64,000 nucleotides of DNA from JBCDGZ01 sp038750655 (GTDB taxonomy: Bacteria; Bacteroidota; Bacteroidia; Chitinophagales; Saprospiraceae), in NCBI GenBank assembly GCA_038750655.1, contig JBCDGZ010000010.1, positions 1 to 64,000 on the forward strand. The letters are read 5' to 3'. Both the position numbers and the translations under genes were made by a program. The notes below the pieces were generated by a model. The model was not told the origin of the DNA. It did no database searches and saw only the letters and a program-made list of their open reading frames with translations. Positions 45,273-54,815 of this stretch are shown piece after piece. Each line of letters opens with the position of its first letter. The stretch's first letter is position 1.

Positions 45273-45304
45273 TGCATCTTAAACCAATACAAAGTACAAT
45301 CTTT

Positions 45305-46420
45305 ATGAAATTTAGCGTTTCGTCATCTGATCTCTTGAAGCACTTGCAAATCGCCGGAGGAGCAATCGCCTCTAATCCTGTCCTACCCATCCTCGAAGAC
45401 TTTCTGTTTACCATAGATAATAACCAACTCAATATTTTTGCGACGGATCTGGAAACCTCCATCAAAACCCAGATCGAAGTCAACGCCGATGGCAACGGCA
45501 CGGTGGCCGTGCCGGCCAAGATTCTCTTGGACACCCTCAAAGAACTGCCCGCTCAGCCCATTACCTTTTCTGTCAATGACGAAAATTTTGGTATAGAAAT
45601 CACCTCCGCCTACGGTAAGTACCGCCTCGCCGGAGAAAACGGAGAAGACTTTCCCGCTATTCCCGAGCCAGAAACCGTAGACAGCATCACCCTGCAAGCT
45701 CCTATGCTGACGCAGGCCATCAGCAAAACCCTCTTTGCTACTAGCAATGACGAACTGCGCCCCTCCATGACCGGGGTTTATTTCCAAGTGGATTTCAATA
45801 AGCTGACTTTTGTAGCGACGGATGCGCATAAGTTGGTTAAATATACCTTCGCCAATATCCAAAGCGAAGTGTCTACCTCCTTCATCGTTCCGAAGAAAGC
45901 CCTTAATCTCCTAAAAGGTGCTCTTCCCTCTGGTGATGAGGTGAAACTGTCCTTCAACAAGGCCAATGCCTTTTTCTCCTTCGGCAATATCGAAGTGGTT
46001 TGTCGCCTCATCGACGCCCGCTACCCCGACTACAATGCCGTTATCCCCGTAGACAATCCCAATCTGTTGACTCTAGGTCGCTCCGACTTCCTCAACTCCC
46101 TCAAGCGGATTGCCATCTACGCCAATAAAACCACCAACCAGGTTATCCTCACCATCAACGATGGGAGCCTGACCGTCTCCGCCCAGGATTTGGACTTCTC
46201 TAACGAAGCCACCGAGCAGTTGTCCTGCACCTACGGCGGCGAACCGCTCACCATCGGCTTCAACGCCAAGTTCCTCATTGAAATGCTCAATGTCCTAGAA
46301 AGCGACGACATCAAGTTGGAACTCTCCACGCCCACCCGCGCCGGCATCCTACTGCCGACCGAAGAGGTAGAGGGCGAGCAGATTCTGATGCTGGTCATGC
46401 CGGTGATGTTGAGCAACTAG
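45305..46420 (+). CDS. dnaN: DNA polymerase III beta subunit (sliding clamp)
   Basis: The product has 371 residues in three repeated clamp domains of about 120 residues. It opens MKFSVSSSDLLKHLQIAGGA, and ETSIKTQIEVNADGNGTVAV and RLAGENGEDFPAIPEPE are characteristic of domain 1. The C-terminal ILMLVMPVML ends the protein as in other clamps (usually MPMRL or MPVML). The clamp tethers polymerase III and other repair proteins. The ATG at 45305 gives the family start. dnaA and recF are not adjacent, so the classical dnaA-dnaN order is not kept here. Confidence 0.95.
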   Translation: MKFSVSSSDLLKHLQIAGGAIASNPVLPILEDFLFTIDNNQLNIFATDLETSIKTQIEVNADGNGTVAVPAKILLDTLKELPAQPITFSVNDENFGIEITSAYGKYRLAGENGEDFPAIPEPETVDSITLQAPMLTQAISKTLFATSNDELRPSMTGVYFQVDFNKLTFVATDAHKLVKYTFANIQSEVSTSFIVPKKALNLLKGALPSGDEVKLSFNKANAFFSFGNIEVVCRLIDARYPDYNAVIPVDNPNLLTLGRSDFLNSLKRIAIYANKTTNQVILTINDGSLTVSAQDLDFSNEATEQLSCTYGGEPLTIGFNAKFLIEMLNVLESDDIKLELSTPTRAGILLPTEEVEGEQILMLVMPVMLSN

Positions 46421-46460
46421 GTTGGGGAGCGTGCCATTCAATGGATTCGCGACTTGTAAG

Positions 46461-47990
46461 CTAGTCGTTTCTTTCCAACACGTACAAATAATAACTTTCA
46501 TTCTTAAAGCTGTAGCGATCAAACTGCTCCCATAAGCGCAGATTAGGATAGCGCTTGGGGTCTACAGGTTGATGAGTCAGAACGATCAAGCCCTTGGTCT
46601 TTTTGTATTTGGCAAAAAGTGCCAGCTCTGCTTCTGGAGGGAGGTAGACTTTTTCTAACCATTTAAAATAGGTGAACGGCTTGCCATCGGGCAATTCGTA
46701 GAACGGCCGGCCGGCGTAGCCACTGACGGGTGCCGCCTCGAACTTATTGATGGCGACAATCGGGACGGTAGCCGGAACCTTTTCTTTGATAAACTCCCCG
46801 GCGTAAATGGCATTGCTGAAGGGATGGCGATATTCCTTCAGTAGTGCGCGACCGCAGTGCCACAGCTGCCCCACCAGAAATAGCCCGAGAATAGCGTACT
46901 GAAAAGGTTTGAAGCCCCCTTGGCGGTCCATCCAAAGGGATAGGCAGCAGACGAAGAACACAAAGGCCATACCCCACTGCCGCACACCACCAGTGTAGAT
47001 ACTGATTAGGAAGAGGTAAAGGACCAGGGTGAAGGCCAGAAAGGTCAGTAGTAGTCGTTTGTCAGCCCAAAAGAACCAGCAAAGAGCGGCGAGGACCAGC
47101 AGGCTCAGCAGGAGGCCGAAGGCCGAGGTGCCTTCGATATTGGTATCGGGTAGGAGGCCGAGGCAGTAGGTGTTGGCCAGACTGCCTTGAAATGCCTTGG
47201 CCGCGACGGCTGCCGAGAAGGGCTGGTCGAGGTAGGCCCGGGAAAGCTCCTCTTCACTGCTGCCTCTGGGGTAAACGGTGGCGACGAAGACCAAGAGCCC
47301 CAACCCCAGCCCGAGGGCGGCACTTTGCAAATGCTTCGTACGGAATAACTTCCCTAACTGTCGATGTTTAAGATAGTCACCGAGTAAGAGGTAGAGCATG
47401 AAAGCGCCGGCCATGATCAAGCCATAGACCTCCGTTTGGCAGAGAGCGAAGAGGGTCAGCGGCAGGGCAATGGGATATTTGGGGGGTTGCTGTACCATCA
47501 AGGTGGTGAAGCCCGCCAGCAGCATCACCCAGATGTAACCGCGATTGATTAGGCCGTATTCGAAGAAGAAGAGGTAGGAACCGAATAGGCCGATGCAGAG
47601 CAGCAGCGGCAGGCGGAAGCGGAAGAACAGCAGGTAGTAGAAGGCCAGTGCGGGGAGGGCATGGGCGATTTGTAGGATGGTGGCTTCGTCGGTGGCCGCA
47701 GGCAGTAAGGTCCAGCACTTGAGGTAGAGGTACCAGAGGGCAGGGTGGCCCTCGTAGTAGAGGAAGCCGAAGAGCTGGGACCAGCCCAGGTCGCGGGCGA
47801 CCAGCCAGGCTTGCCATTCATCTTTCCACAACTCGTGATAGAAAAATTTGACCAACAGGTAGGCCAGCACACACAGCACAAAGGCGATGACTTTGTACAG
47901 CGGTAGTTTCTGGGTTGGACTTGGAGTGGCTGGATTCAAATTCTGATGATGTTTGCTTTGAGAAGGCTCTGCTTCGCAATTATTGATCAA
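46461..47990 (-). CDS. GT-C-like polytopic membrane protein
   Basis: The product has about 509 residues with roughly ten membrane segments between 30 and 400, and a soluble C-terminal domain (400-509). The first periplasmic loop has HELWKDEWQAW, an acidic motif like that of GT-C glycosyltransferases using polyprenyl-phosphate sugars. The sugar and acceptor are unknown. No ATG occurs before the first helix; a TTG at 47990 overlaps a promoter-like TACTTTTG, so a TTG at 47939 may be the true start. GC is high. The nearest plus-strand neighbour ends 40 bases away. Confidence 0.65.
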   Translation of the reverse strand: MINNCEAEPSQSKHHQNLNPATPSPTQKLPLYKVIAFVLCVLAYLLVKFFYHELWKDEWQAWLVARDLGWSQLFGFLYYEGHPALWYLYLKCWTLLPAATDEATILQIAHALPALAFYYLLFFRFRLPLLLCIGLFGSYLFFFEYGLINRGYIWVMLLAGFTTLMVQQPPKYPIALPLTLFALCQTEVYGLIMAGAFMLYLLLGDYLKHRQLGKLFRTKHLQSAALGLGLGLLVFVATVYPRGSSEEELSRAYLDQPFSAAVAAKAFQGSLANTYCLGLLPDTNIEGTSAFGLLLSLLVLAALCWFFWADKRLLLTFLAFTLVLYLFLISIYTGGVRQWGMAFVFFVCCLSLWMDRQGGFKPFQYAILGLFLVGQLWHCGRALLKEYRHPFSNAIYAGEFIKEKVPATVPIVAINKFEAAPVSGYAGRPFYELPDGKPFTYFKWLEKVYLPPEAELALFAKYKKTKGLIVLTHQPVDPKRYPNLRLWEQFDRYSFKNESYYLYVLERND

Positions 47991-48108
47991 AAGTATAACG
48001 AATCGCGGAATAAAAGGGCGGAGTGCCTATTTAATTTTTTATCTTCGTTGTACAGCTATTACCCCAACAGACCGGATAGACATTTATTCACATTACCAAA
48101 ACCGCATC

Positions 48109-48591
48109 ATGTCCATCAAGTCTTGCTCATTTGTATTTTCGGTCCTTTTCTTTGCTACGATTGCCTGTAGCCCTCCGCCTAACCCTGGCCCGGAGGCCGT
48201 CGCCCGCCAATGGCAGGCCTTTGTGGATAAAAATCAGTTTGATGAGGCGCGGAAACTCAGCACGCCCCGCGCCCAGGAGATGGTCAGCCTAATGGAGCGC
48301 TTGTTTCAGGGCGAAGAGGGCGATCTAACCAGCAGCACCCTATTTAAAAGTATGAATTGTGCAGAAAAAGGTGACTCCCTGGCCATTTGCACCTATCAAA
48401 TCATCGACGAAGAAGAGTTGATTGTTGACAGCTTTACGCTCATTAAAGATGGTAGTAACTGGCTGGTGGATATTCCCGAAGAAGAAGACATTATGGAGGA
48501 GGAAGATGTAGAAAAATTATTCAATGAGTTTGAGGAAATCCTCAATAAAGCGTTAGAGGAAGAAGAAGGCAAGACCATAGAATCGAAATAA
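48109..48591 (+). CDS. Small lipoprotein, possibly DUF4878/NTF2-like
   Basis: The product has 160 residues. The lipobox is ATIAC (Cys20), followed by a Pro-rich linker (SPPPNPGPE). The body (VARQWQAFVDKNQFDEARKL, then a beta-strand region ending GSNWLVDIPE) resembles the NTF2-like cone of DUF4878 lipoproteins; this is a weak similarity. The C-terminus is highly acidic (EEEDIMEEEDVEKL). The ATG at 48109 is selected because it begins the lipoprotein signal. It lies 7 bases before nadD. Confidence 0.7.
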   Translation: MSIKSCSFVFSVLFFATIACSPPPNPGPEAVARQWQAFVDKNQFDEARKLSTPRAQEMVSLMERLFQGEEGDLTSSTLFKSMNCAEKGDSLAICTYQIIDEEELIVDSFTLIKDGSNWLVDIPEEEDIMEEEDVEKLFNEFEEILNKALEEEEGKTIESK

Positions 48592-48598
48592 ATACAGC

Positions 48599-49174
48599 AT
48601 GAAGGTTGGATTGTTTTTTGGCTCCTTTAATCCGGTCCATACCGGGCATATGATTATTGCGAATTACATGGCTACCCAGACTGATCTCGATCAGGTTTGG
48701 ATGGTCGTTTCTCCACAAAACCCTCTGAAGAAAAAAAGCAGCCTGGCCAGGGACCACGATCGTCTGCACCTCGTGCGGCTGGCCACCGAGGAAAATCCGC
48801 TGCTCAAAACCTCCGACATCGAGTTCAAACTGCCCCAACCCTCTTACACCATTGATACCCTAACCTATTTGCAAGAGAAATATCCTGATCGGCGCTTTGC
48901 CCTAATCATGGGAGGAGACAATTTGGGCACTTTGCACAAGTGGAAAAACTATGAGCTGATCCTCCAAGATCACGAAATCTATGTCTACAAACGGCCCCAT
49001 TACGATCTGGGTGATCTGCAAACACATCCGGCTATTAAGCTCTTCGATGCACCGCTGATGGAAATCTCTGCTAGCTATGTGAGAAAGTGCATACGCGAGG
49101 GTAAGTCAGTACAGTATCTGCTAACCGAGCCCGTTTTCAACTATCTACAAGCCAGCCATTTGTACCGCAAATAG
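48599..49174 (+). CDS. nadD: Nicotinate-nucleotide adenylyltransferase
   Basis: NadD joins nicotinate mononucleotide and ATP to make deamido-NAD. The product has 191 residues. GLFFGSFNPVHTGHMIIA carries the HxGH nucleotidyltransferase motif, ALIMGGDNLGTLHKWKN is typical of NadD, and ISASYVRKCIREGKS is the ISSTxxR equivalent. It is downstream of and close to the small lipoprotein gene. Confidence 0.94.
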   Translation: MKVGLFFGSFNPVHTGHMIIANYMATQTDLDQVWMVVSPQNPLKKKSSLARDHDRLHLVRLATEENPLLKTSDIEFKLPQPSYTIDTLTYLQEKYPDRRFALIMGGDNLGTLHKWKNYELILQDHEIYVYKRPHYDLGDLQTHPAIKLFDAPLMEISASYVRKCIREGKSVQYLLTEPVFNYLQASHLYRK

Positions 49175-49227
49175 AATTGTCGTGCATTTTCTATTCCACT
49201 CCTACATTTTTCTTAAGAAACAATAAT

Positions 49228-49235
49228 AACTTTGA
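49228..49235 (+). promoter_or_regulatory. Promoter -7 element for porZ
   Basis: TAACTTTG is a full TAnnTTTG match, 46 bases before the porZ ATG. No TTG is at ideal spacing. Confidence 0.45.
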
Positions 49236-49281
49236 TTTCTAGTTCTTAAAATGGAAATCTACTACTAAACTAATTAAGGCA

Positions 49282-51597
49282 ATGCGCAAGAACCACTTAC
49301 TTACCACCCTCCTGTGTTTGTTGTTGACCTCTGCAATCGCCCAAGAAACCCTTCGCATCGGGCAATGGCGCTCCCATTTGCCTTATCAATCTGGTCGATA
49401 CGTTACCCAAAGTAATGACAAAGTATATTATGCCTCAGAATGGGCCGTATTGTCTTTGGACAAGGAGGAGCGATCGGTGGATTTTCTCTCCAAAGTGGAT
49501 GGCCTCAGTGAGGCAGGAACCAGCATTGTAAAGTATAGCACTATTCATGACGCCCTCTTCGTTACCTACGTGAATAGCGACTTTGACCTAGTGACCGATG
49601 ATGGAATCAGTACCTTCGCCAATATTCGGACCAACGGTAATTTCTTCAATCGAGAAATCAACGACATCTATTTGGCGGATAACGGCATGGCCTATTTTGC
49701 TACTGGCTTTGGAATAGTAGAATTTGATATTGCGGAGCAAGTCTTTGGCTTCACGGCCAATCTAGGAATCGAAGTTTTCAATATTACCGATTTCAACAAT
49801 CAATTTTATGCAGCGACCGAAGAAGGGGTGTACACTGCCCCTAGTGATGGAAGTGCCAATTTACTGGATGTCGCCAACTGGGATTTGCTGGGGTCTGAAG
49901 ATGGTTTCCCCGCCGTCTATGTTGTTAATGTAGTACAAGAGTATGAGGGGAAATTGTATGTTGATATTGACGATGTTCTCTACACTTATGATGGCAGTCA
50001 GTTGACCCGCTTCTACGAGGAGAATGGCTTTGAAGTGAGATTTATGACCGCTGAAGGACAGCACCTCCTGGTCGGTCTGAACTGTGTAAGCAACTGTAGT
50101 AACGATAAAGTATTGTCCTTCGATGCGGCGGGCAACTTTGAGATCAATGGTAGTGGTTGTGTTAATGAGCCACTTTATGCAATTGAGGATCAATTTGGCC
50201 ACGTCTGGTATGCAGATAATAACCGGGAATATCGAGTTGCAGAAACGCGTGGCGGCTCTTGCAACCCCCGTTTAACCTTCAACAGTCCCTTCAATCAGAG
50301 AGCATCAGATTTATTGGTTGACGATGGTATCCTCTACGTCGCCACCGAGCCGACCCGTAACTCTCCGATCTTTACCACTAGTGGATTTTACTCCTTAGTA
50401 GATGGACAGTGGTCGACGTACAATCAGGAGGATTTTTCCATACTTAATAATTCCAAGGCCTTTTATCGCTTAGCCGTGCATCCTGAAAACAACAAATTGT
50501 ATGTAGGGACTTTTTGGGATGGCTTGATCGAATTTGATCCTGTTCAGGAACAAGATCAGCTGACCATTCTCAATGACCTTAATACCACCCTTCAGCATTC
50601 TTCCCTCGATCCTAATGTCATTCGTGTTGGAGGCGTCGCTTTTGATAATGAAAATAACCTGTGGATGAGCAATCACACGGCTCAAAATCCTATCTCGGTG
50701 CTCAAAAGCGACGGCACCTGGATGAACAACTTTCCCAGGGCTACCCCCGTACTGGCCTTACGGCAGCTCACTATCGATCAAGATGGCAACAAATGGTTTT
50801 CCATCGACGGTAGCAGCCAAGCTCTTTTCTTGTACAACGAAGGCGTGCTCGATGATCCTACCGATGACCGGTCGCGCTTTATCAACTCTTCCAACTCCGA
50901 GCTACCCTCTAATGTGGTCAATGATATTACTGTTGATCTGGATGGCGATGTATGGGTGGGAACGACCCTGGGGGCTGTGGTCTTCGAATGCGGTAGCAGT
51001 GCGCTAGAAAGCAATTGCCGGGGTTCTCGCCGCATCGTCGAAGTTGACAATATTGCTGCGTTCTTACTAGAGGACGAAAATGTGCTCGCCGTCGCTGTTG
51101 ACGGCGCTAATCGCAAGTGGTTTGGGACCGAAAACGGCGTCTTTGTCCAATCGGCCAGTGGAGAAGAACAGGTGGCTTTTTTCAATGAAGACAACAGTCC
51201 ACTCTTCGACGATGTCGTTAGTTCCATAGCTATTAACCCTGTAAACGGAGAAGTATTTATGGGGACGGCCAAAGGAATTATTTCCTACCGCAGCGATGCC
51301 ATTGAGGGCCAGCCTTTTAGAAGCAATAATGCCTACGCTTTTCCTAACCCCGTACGGTCCGATTACACTGGCCCAATCGCCATTCGCGGCCTAGCCCGAA
51401 ATGCCGATGTCAAGATTACTGATGTCAATGGGCAATTGGTCTTTGAGACGCAGGCGCTGGGCGGGCAGGCCATCTGGGATGGTCGCGACTACAATGGCCG
51501 CAAAGCAGCCTCTGGCGTCTACCTGGTGTTCAGCACCTCGACGCTCAATCGAGAAACCCCAGAAGGCATCGTCACCAAGATTTTGCTGATGAACTAA
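49282..51597 (+). CDS. porZ: Type IX secretion system protein PorZ
   Basis: PorZ is part of the T9SS attachment complex, which joins cargo to anionic LPS at the cell surface. The product has 771 residues, normal for the family: signal peptide (cleavage near AIAQ), then two beta-propellers of the two-component-regulator type (GQWRSHLPYQSGRYVTQSND, KVYYASEWAVLSLD; blades such as NLWMSNHTAQNPISVL, DVWVGTTLGAVVF), and a C-terminal sorting domain (AYAFPNPVRSDYTGPIAI, VKITDVNGQLVFET, GGQAIWDGRDYNGRKAASGV) close to that of PorZ proteins. The presence of this gene supports an active T9SS for the three cargo proteins in the window. Confidence 0.88.
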   Translation: MRKNHLLTTLLCLLLTSAIAQETLRIGQWRSHLPYQSGRYVTQSNDKVYYASEWAVLSLDKEERSVDFLSKVDGLSEAGTSIVKYSTIHDALFVTYVNSDFDLVTDDGISTFANIRTNGNFFNREINDIYLADNGMAYFATGFGIVEFDIAEQVFGFTANLGIEVFNITDFNNQFYAATEEGVYTAPSDGSANLLDVANWDLLGSEDGFPAVYVVNVVQEYEGKLYVDIDDVLYTYDGSQLTRFYEENGFEVRFMTAEGQHLLVGLNCVSNCSNDKVLSFDAAGNFEINGSGCVNEPLYAIEDQFGHVWYADNNREYRVAETRGGSCNPRLTFNSPFNQRASDLLVDDGILYVATEPTRNSPIFTTSGFYSLVDGQWSTYNQEDFSILNNSKAFYRLAVHPENNKLYVGTFWDGLIEFDPVQEQDQLTILNDLNTTLQHSSLDPNVIRVGGVAFDNENNLWMSNHTAQNPISVLKSDGTWMNNFPRATPVLALRQLTIDQDGNKWFSIDGSSQALFLYNEGVLDDPTDDRSRFINSSNSELPSNVVNDITVDLDGDVWVGTTLGAVVFECGSSALESNCRGSRRIVEVDNIAAFLLEDENVLAVAVDGANRKWFGTENGVFVQSASGEEQVAFFNEDNSPLFDDVVSSIAINPVNGEVFMGTAKGIISYRSDAIEGQPFRSNNAYAFPNPVRSDYTGPIAIRGLARNADVKITDVNGQLVFETQALGGQAIWDGRDYNGRKAASGVYLVFSTSTLNRETPEGIVTKILLMN

Positions 51598-51601
51598 GCA
51601 T

Positions 51602-52750
51602 TTATTTTCCCTTTTTATCGTAGACGGCTGTTTCCAAGATATGCTCGTAATACTGCTCGTATTCGGGCAGGATGTGCTCGATGTCAAAACGGCGGGCCTG
51701 CGTCAGCGCATTGGCGCTAAAAGTTTTGAAGAGCTGATCGTCGCTGAGGATATGAATGCTGTTGGATGCCATCGAATCGACATCGCCGATGTCACTGAGG
51801 AAGCCGGTCTTACCCTCGATGTTCACCTCGGGCAGGCCGCCGGCGTTGGTCGAGATCACGGGGACTTCGCAGGCCATGGCCTCCAGGGCAGCCAGCCCGA
51901 AGCTCTCGCCAGCCGAAGGCATCAAAAAGAGGTCGGAGATGGCCAGCAGTTCCTCCACCGCATCTTGTTTACCGAGAAAGCGAATTTCGTGACACAAACC
52001 AATTTCTCGGCACAACTGCTCCATGTTTTGTCGCTCCGGCCCATCGCCGATAAGCAACAGCTTACTGGGCACCTTTTCATAAACCCGCCTGAAAATCTGA
52101 ATGACATCCTCCACTCGCTTAACCTTGCGGAAGTTGGATACGTGGGTGAGGATGCGCTCTCCATTGGGGGCAATAGCCTTTTTGAAGTGATCTTTATTAC
52201 TTTTGCGGAATCGATTGAAGTCGATAAAGTTATAGATGACCTTGATGTCATTGCTGATGTCAAAGGTCTCGTAGGTTTGGTTCTTTAGACTGTCCGATAC
52301 TGCCGTTACCCCATCTGATTTATTGATGGAAAAGGCCACTACGGGGGCAAAAGCCCTGTTTTTGCCCACCAGGGTGATGTCTGTACCGTGTAAGGTCGTG
52401 ATCACGGGGACGTAACGGCCTTCGGTCAATAGAATTTTTTTAGCCATGTAGGCCACCGCTGCGTGGGGGATGGCGTAGTGTACATGCAGCAAATCCAAAT
52501 TTTCATAACGGACCACATCCACTAGCTTACTCGCCAGCGCAGTATCGTAGGGCGGATATTCAAAGAGAGGATAATCTGCTGCATTGACCTCATGGTAGAA
52601 GACATTTTCTTGAAAATGCGGTAGCCGGGCCGGTTGACGATAAGTGATAAAATGGATTTGATGGCCTTTTTTGGCCAAACCTAGACCCAACTCAGTGGCA
52701 AGAACGCCACTTCCTCCGAAAGTAGGATAACAAACAATTCCAATTTTCAT
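51602..52750 (-). CDS. bshA: N-acetyl-alpha-D-glucosaminyl L-malate synthase
   Basis: BshA makes GlcNAc-malate from UDP-GlcNAc and malate, the first step of bacillithiol synthesis. The product is a 382-residue GT4 enzyme. MKIGIVCYPTFGGSGVLATE is the diagnostic BshA start; HVHYAIPHAAVAYMAK, TTLHGTDITLVG, LTHVSNFRKVKRV and the GT-B motif PSAGESFGLAALEAMACEVP follow. It is a single gene converging on porZ, with 4 bases between the stop codons. bshB and bshC are not in this window. Confidence 0.95.
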   Translation of the reverse strand: MKIGIVCYPTFGGSGVLATELGLGLAKKGHQIHFITYRQPARLPHFQENVFYHEVNAADYPLFEYPPYDTALASKLVDVVRYENLDLLHVHYAIPHAAVAYMAKKILLTEGRYVPVITTLHGTDITLVGKNRAFAPVVAFSINKSDGVTAVSDSLKNQTYETFDISNDIKVIYNFIDFNRFRKSNKDHFKKAIAPNGERILTHVSNFRKVKRVEDVIQIFRRVYEKVPSKLLLIGDGPERQNMEQLCREIGLCHEIRFLGKQDAVEELLAISDLFLMPSAGESFGLAALEAMACEVPVISTNAGGLPEVNIEGKTGFLSDIGDVDSMASNSIHILSDDQLFKTFSANALTQARRFDIEHILPEYEQYYEHILETAVYDKKGK

Positions 52751-52852
52751 GTAACTATCTTAGATGTTTGAGCTAAAATTACCAGACTCCTTGGAAATAT
52801 AAAGGCTTGAAAAGGAAATAAGTTGTTGCAGGGGGCAAAAAATGCTTTCCCC

Positions 52853-52882
52853 TTGTTTGTACTTAAAGATAGCATAACTTCG
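52853..52882 (+). promoter_or_regulatory. Promoter for the MerR-family gene
   Basis: TTG (52853-52855), 19 bases, TAACTTCG (52875-52882), one mismatch from TAnnTTTG. It leaves a 5' untranslated region of about 95 bases before the GTG start. The rest of the 235-base intergenic region holds nothing else I recognise. Confidence 0.5.
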
Positions 52883-52985
52883 AATCATGGCTAAACCTTT
52901 TCTATTTGATGGTGTTAGACTAGTAATTTAGCGTAAAAACGTGGCAGGCCAGCTGTCTGCCATAACATCAATCAAATACCTAATC

Positions 52986-53927
52986 GTGGCGATTTATTCG
53001 ATAAAAGACTTGGAGAAGTTGTGTGGTATCAAGGCCCATACAATTAGGGTGTGGGAGCAGCGATATGGTATTATTATACCTCGTCGAACGGATACAAATA
53101 TCCGTTATTATAGTGATAGAGATCTTAAGTTGCTACTCAATATCGCCCTCCTCAATCGCAACGGAATCAAAATTTCCAAAATCGCTAAGATGAGTGAAAT
53201 TGAAATCGCCGAAAAGGTAGCCGCTATTTCCGAAGTTAACTTCGAACACGGAACTCAGTTGGATGCCTTAACCATTTCGATGATTGAAATGGATGAATTC
53301 AAGTTCGATCGCATCGTTTCCACTAATATCCAACAGTTGGGTTTCGAAAGAACCATTTTGGAGATCATCTATCCCTTTTTGGATAAATTAGGTGTACTTT
53401 GGCTGACAGGGTCAGTGAATCCTGTGCAGGAAAATTTTATGAGCTACCTGATTCGGCAAAAGATTATCTCTGCCATTGATAGAGAACCCATCGTAACGGG
53501 TAAAGACCCTAAAAAGATATTCATATACCTTCCAGAGGGAGAAAGCCAAGAATTGATTCTCCTTTTGATGCATTATTTGTTGAAGGCTCGTGGTTTCCGC
53601 GTCATTTACCTGGGGCTCAACATTAATATTTCTGATATTCAAGACTGTTACAACATACACCAGCCCGACTACATCTTTACGATGATTACCGAGACTTATG
53701 CCCGCAAGCCCGTACAGCATTATGTCGACCAGTTAGCCTCTGTTTTTCCTGATTGCCACATTCTCTTATCCGGATACCAGGTGGTATCACAGCAGGTAGC
53801 TCCACCTTCGAATGTCGAAATACTGCCTAGCTTGGATGCGACAATGGACCTACTAGACCGCCTAAAAATGGATTCTACAAGAACTACTTCTTCTAATGGT
53901 ACTTCCAATGGCACAGATATTCGCTGA
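52986..53927 (+). CDS. MerR-family regulator with B12-type domain lacking cobalamin ligands
   Basis: The product has 313 residues. The MerR DNA-binding domain is at 1-70 (IYSIKDLEKLCGIKAHTIRV, WEQRYGI, TDTNIRYYSDRDLKLLLNI). A helical-bundle plus Rossmann-like region at 85-290 corresponds to the cobalamin-binding part of CarH/LitR regulators. In CarH the motif is W-x9-EH and the lower ligand His lies in GExHE. Here the corresponding positions read Trp139, Glu149-Asn150 and GESQE with Gln188, so both His are gone. GTG at 52986 gives the conserved MAIYSIKDLE start; a GTG at 52941 is also in frame. Confidence 0.85.
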   Translation: MAIYSIKDLEKLCGIKAHTIRVWEQRYGIIIPRRTDTNIRYYSDRDLKLLLNIALLNRNGIKISKIAKMSEIEIAEKVAAISEVNFEHGTQLDALTISMIEMDEFKFDRIVSTNIQQLGFERTILEIIYPFLDKLGVLWLTGSVNPVQENFMSYLIRQKIISAIDREPIVTGKDPKKIFIYLPEGESQELILLLMHYLLKARGFRVIYLGLNINISDIQDCYNIHQPDYIFTMITETYARKPVQHYVDQLASVFPDCHILLSGYQVVSQQVAPPSNVEILPSLDATMDLLDRLKMDSTRTTSSNGTSNGTDIR

Positions 53928-53934
53928 TAAAGTG

Positions 53935-53942
53935 TAAATTTG
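53935..53942 (+). promoter_or_regulatory. Promoter -7 element for the YceI gene
   Basis: TAAATTTG matches TAnnTTTG, just after the MerR stop and 46 bases before the ATG. No TTG at -33. Confidence 0.45.
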
Positions 53943-53988
53943 CCCGTCACAAACTCATTTCTCAATAAAACAATTAGACCGAAATCGT

Positions 53989-54663
53989 ATGAAGACGTTA
54001 AATCAATTCGTATTTCTATTCCTGGTTCTGGGGCTGATGACCGCCTGCCAGAACACGCCTAGCGAAGCCGTAAAGACGGAAGAAGCTGTAGGCAAAGCCG
54101 CTGCTGCCTCGGCCGAAGCCGCAGCATTTACTGTTAATCCTACCACCAGTGTGATCAAGTGGGTGGGCAGCAAGCCTACCGGTGATCAGCACATGGGGAC
54201 GCTCAACATTTCTGCTGGCAAGTTGTCTGTAGAGAATGGTGATCTGAAAAGTGGATCTTTCGAACTGGATATGAACTCTATTGCTTGTACCGACCTCGAG
54301 TCAGGTGACGGTAAAGAAAAGTTGGAAGGACACCTCAAGAACGAAGATTTCTTTGAAGTAGAAAAATTCCCTTCTGGCAAATTCGTTATCACCGGAATTC
54401 AAAAAACAGATAATAAGGTAGGGGTTACTCACACCATCTCTGGTGACCTGACCCTGAAAGATATTACCAAGAGCATCTCTTTTGATACTAACGTTGCCCT
54501 GATTGGTAACGATTTGACTGCCGTCACGCCTTCATTTAAGATCAATCGTACGGAGTGGGGCATCAACTTCAACTCAGGTATTCTAGGAACCGTTAAGGAC
54601 CGACTCATCAACGATGATATTGCCTTGACTATCGATCTGAAAGCTTCTAACAATGCCAACTAG
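53989..54663 (+). CDS. YceI-family lipoprotein
   Basis: The product has 224 residues. The lipobox is LMTAC (Cys20), followed by an Ala- and Glu-rich linker and a YceI beta-barrel from about 45 to 220 (KWVGSKPTGDQHMGTLNI, SGSFELDMNSIACTDLES, LEGHLKNEDFFEVEKFPSGK, ISGDLTLKDITKSISFD, FKINRTEWGINF). The lipocalin-like barrel binds isoprenoid or amphiphilic lipids in characterised members. Its close downstream position to the MerR gene suggests, but does not prove, regulation by it. Confidence 0.9.
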   Translation: MKTLNQFVFLFLVLGLMTACQNTPSEAVKTEEAVGKAAAASAEAAAFTVNPTTSVIKWVGSKPTGDQHMGTLNISAGKLSVENGDLKSGSFELDMNSIACTDLESGDGKEKLEGHLKNEDFFEVEKFPSGKFVITGIQKTDNKVGVTHTISGDLTLKDITKSISFDTNVALIGNDLTAVTPSFKINRTEWGINFNSGILGTVKDRLINDDIALTIDLKASNNAN

Positions 54664-54815
54664 TAGACACAAATAAAGGTATAGCATCTATGCAGCTGGA
54701 TTATCCGGCTGCATAGTCTACCTCCCTCCAATTCTTCCTTCCTATTATAAGAATTTGTAATTTTTACCTATTTTAGACGTCTGTCCCTACAAAATGGAAA
54801 ACACATTCGAAGGCT

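Noticed and set aside
45167..45304. Replication origin
   Set aside because: Only one near-match DnaA box and 138 bases of sequence; no cluster of boxes and no dnaA.
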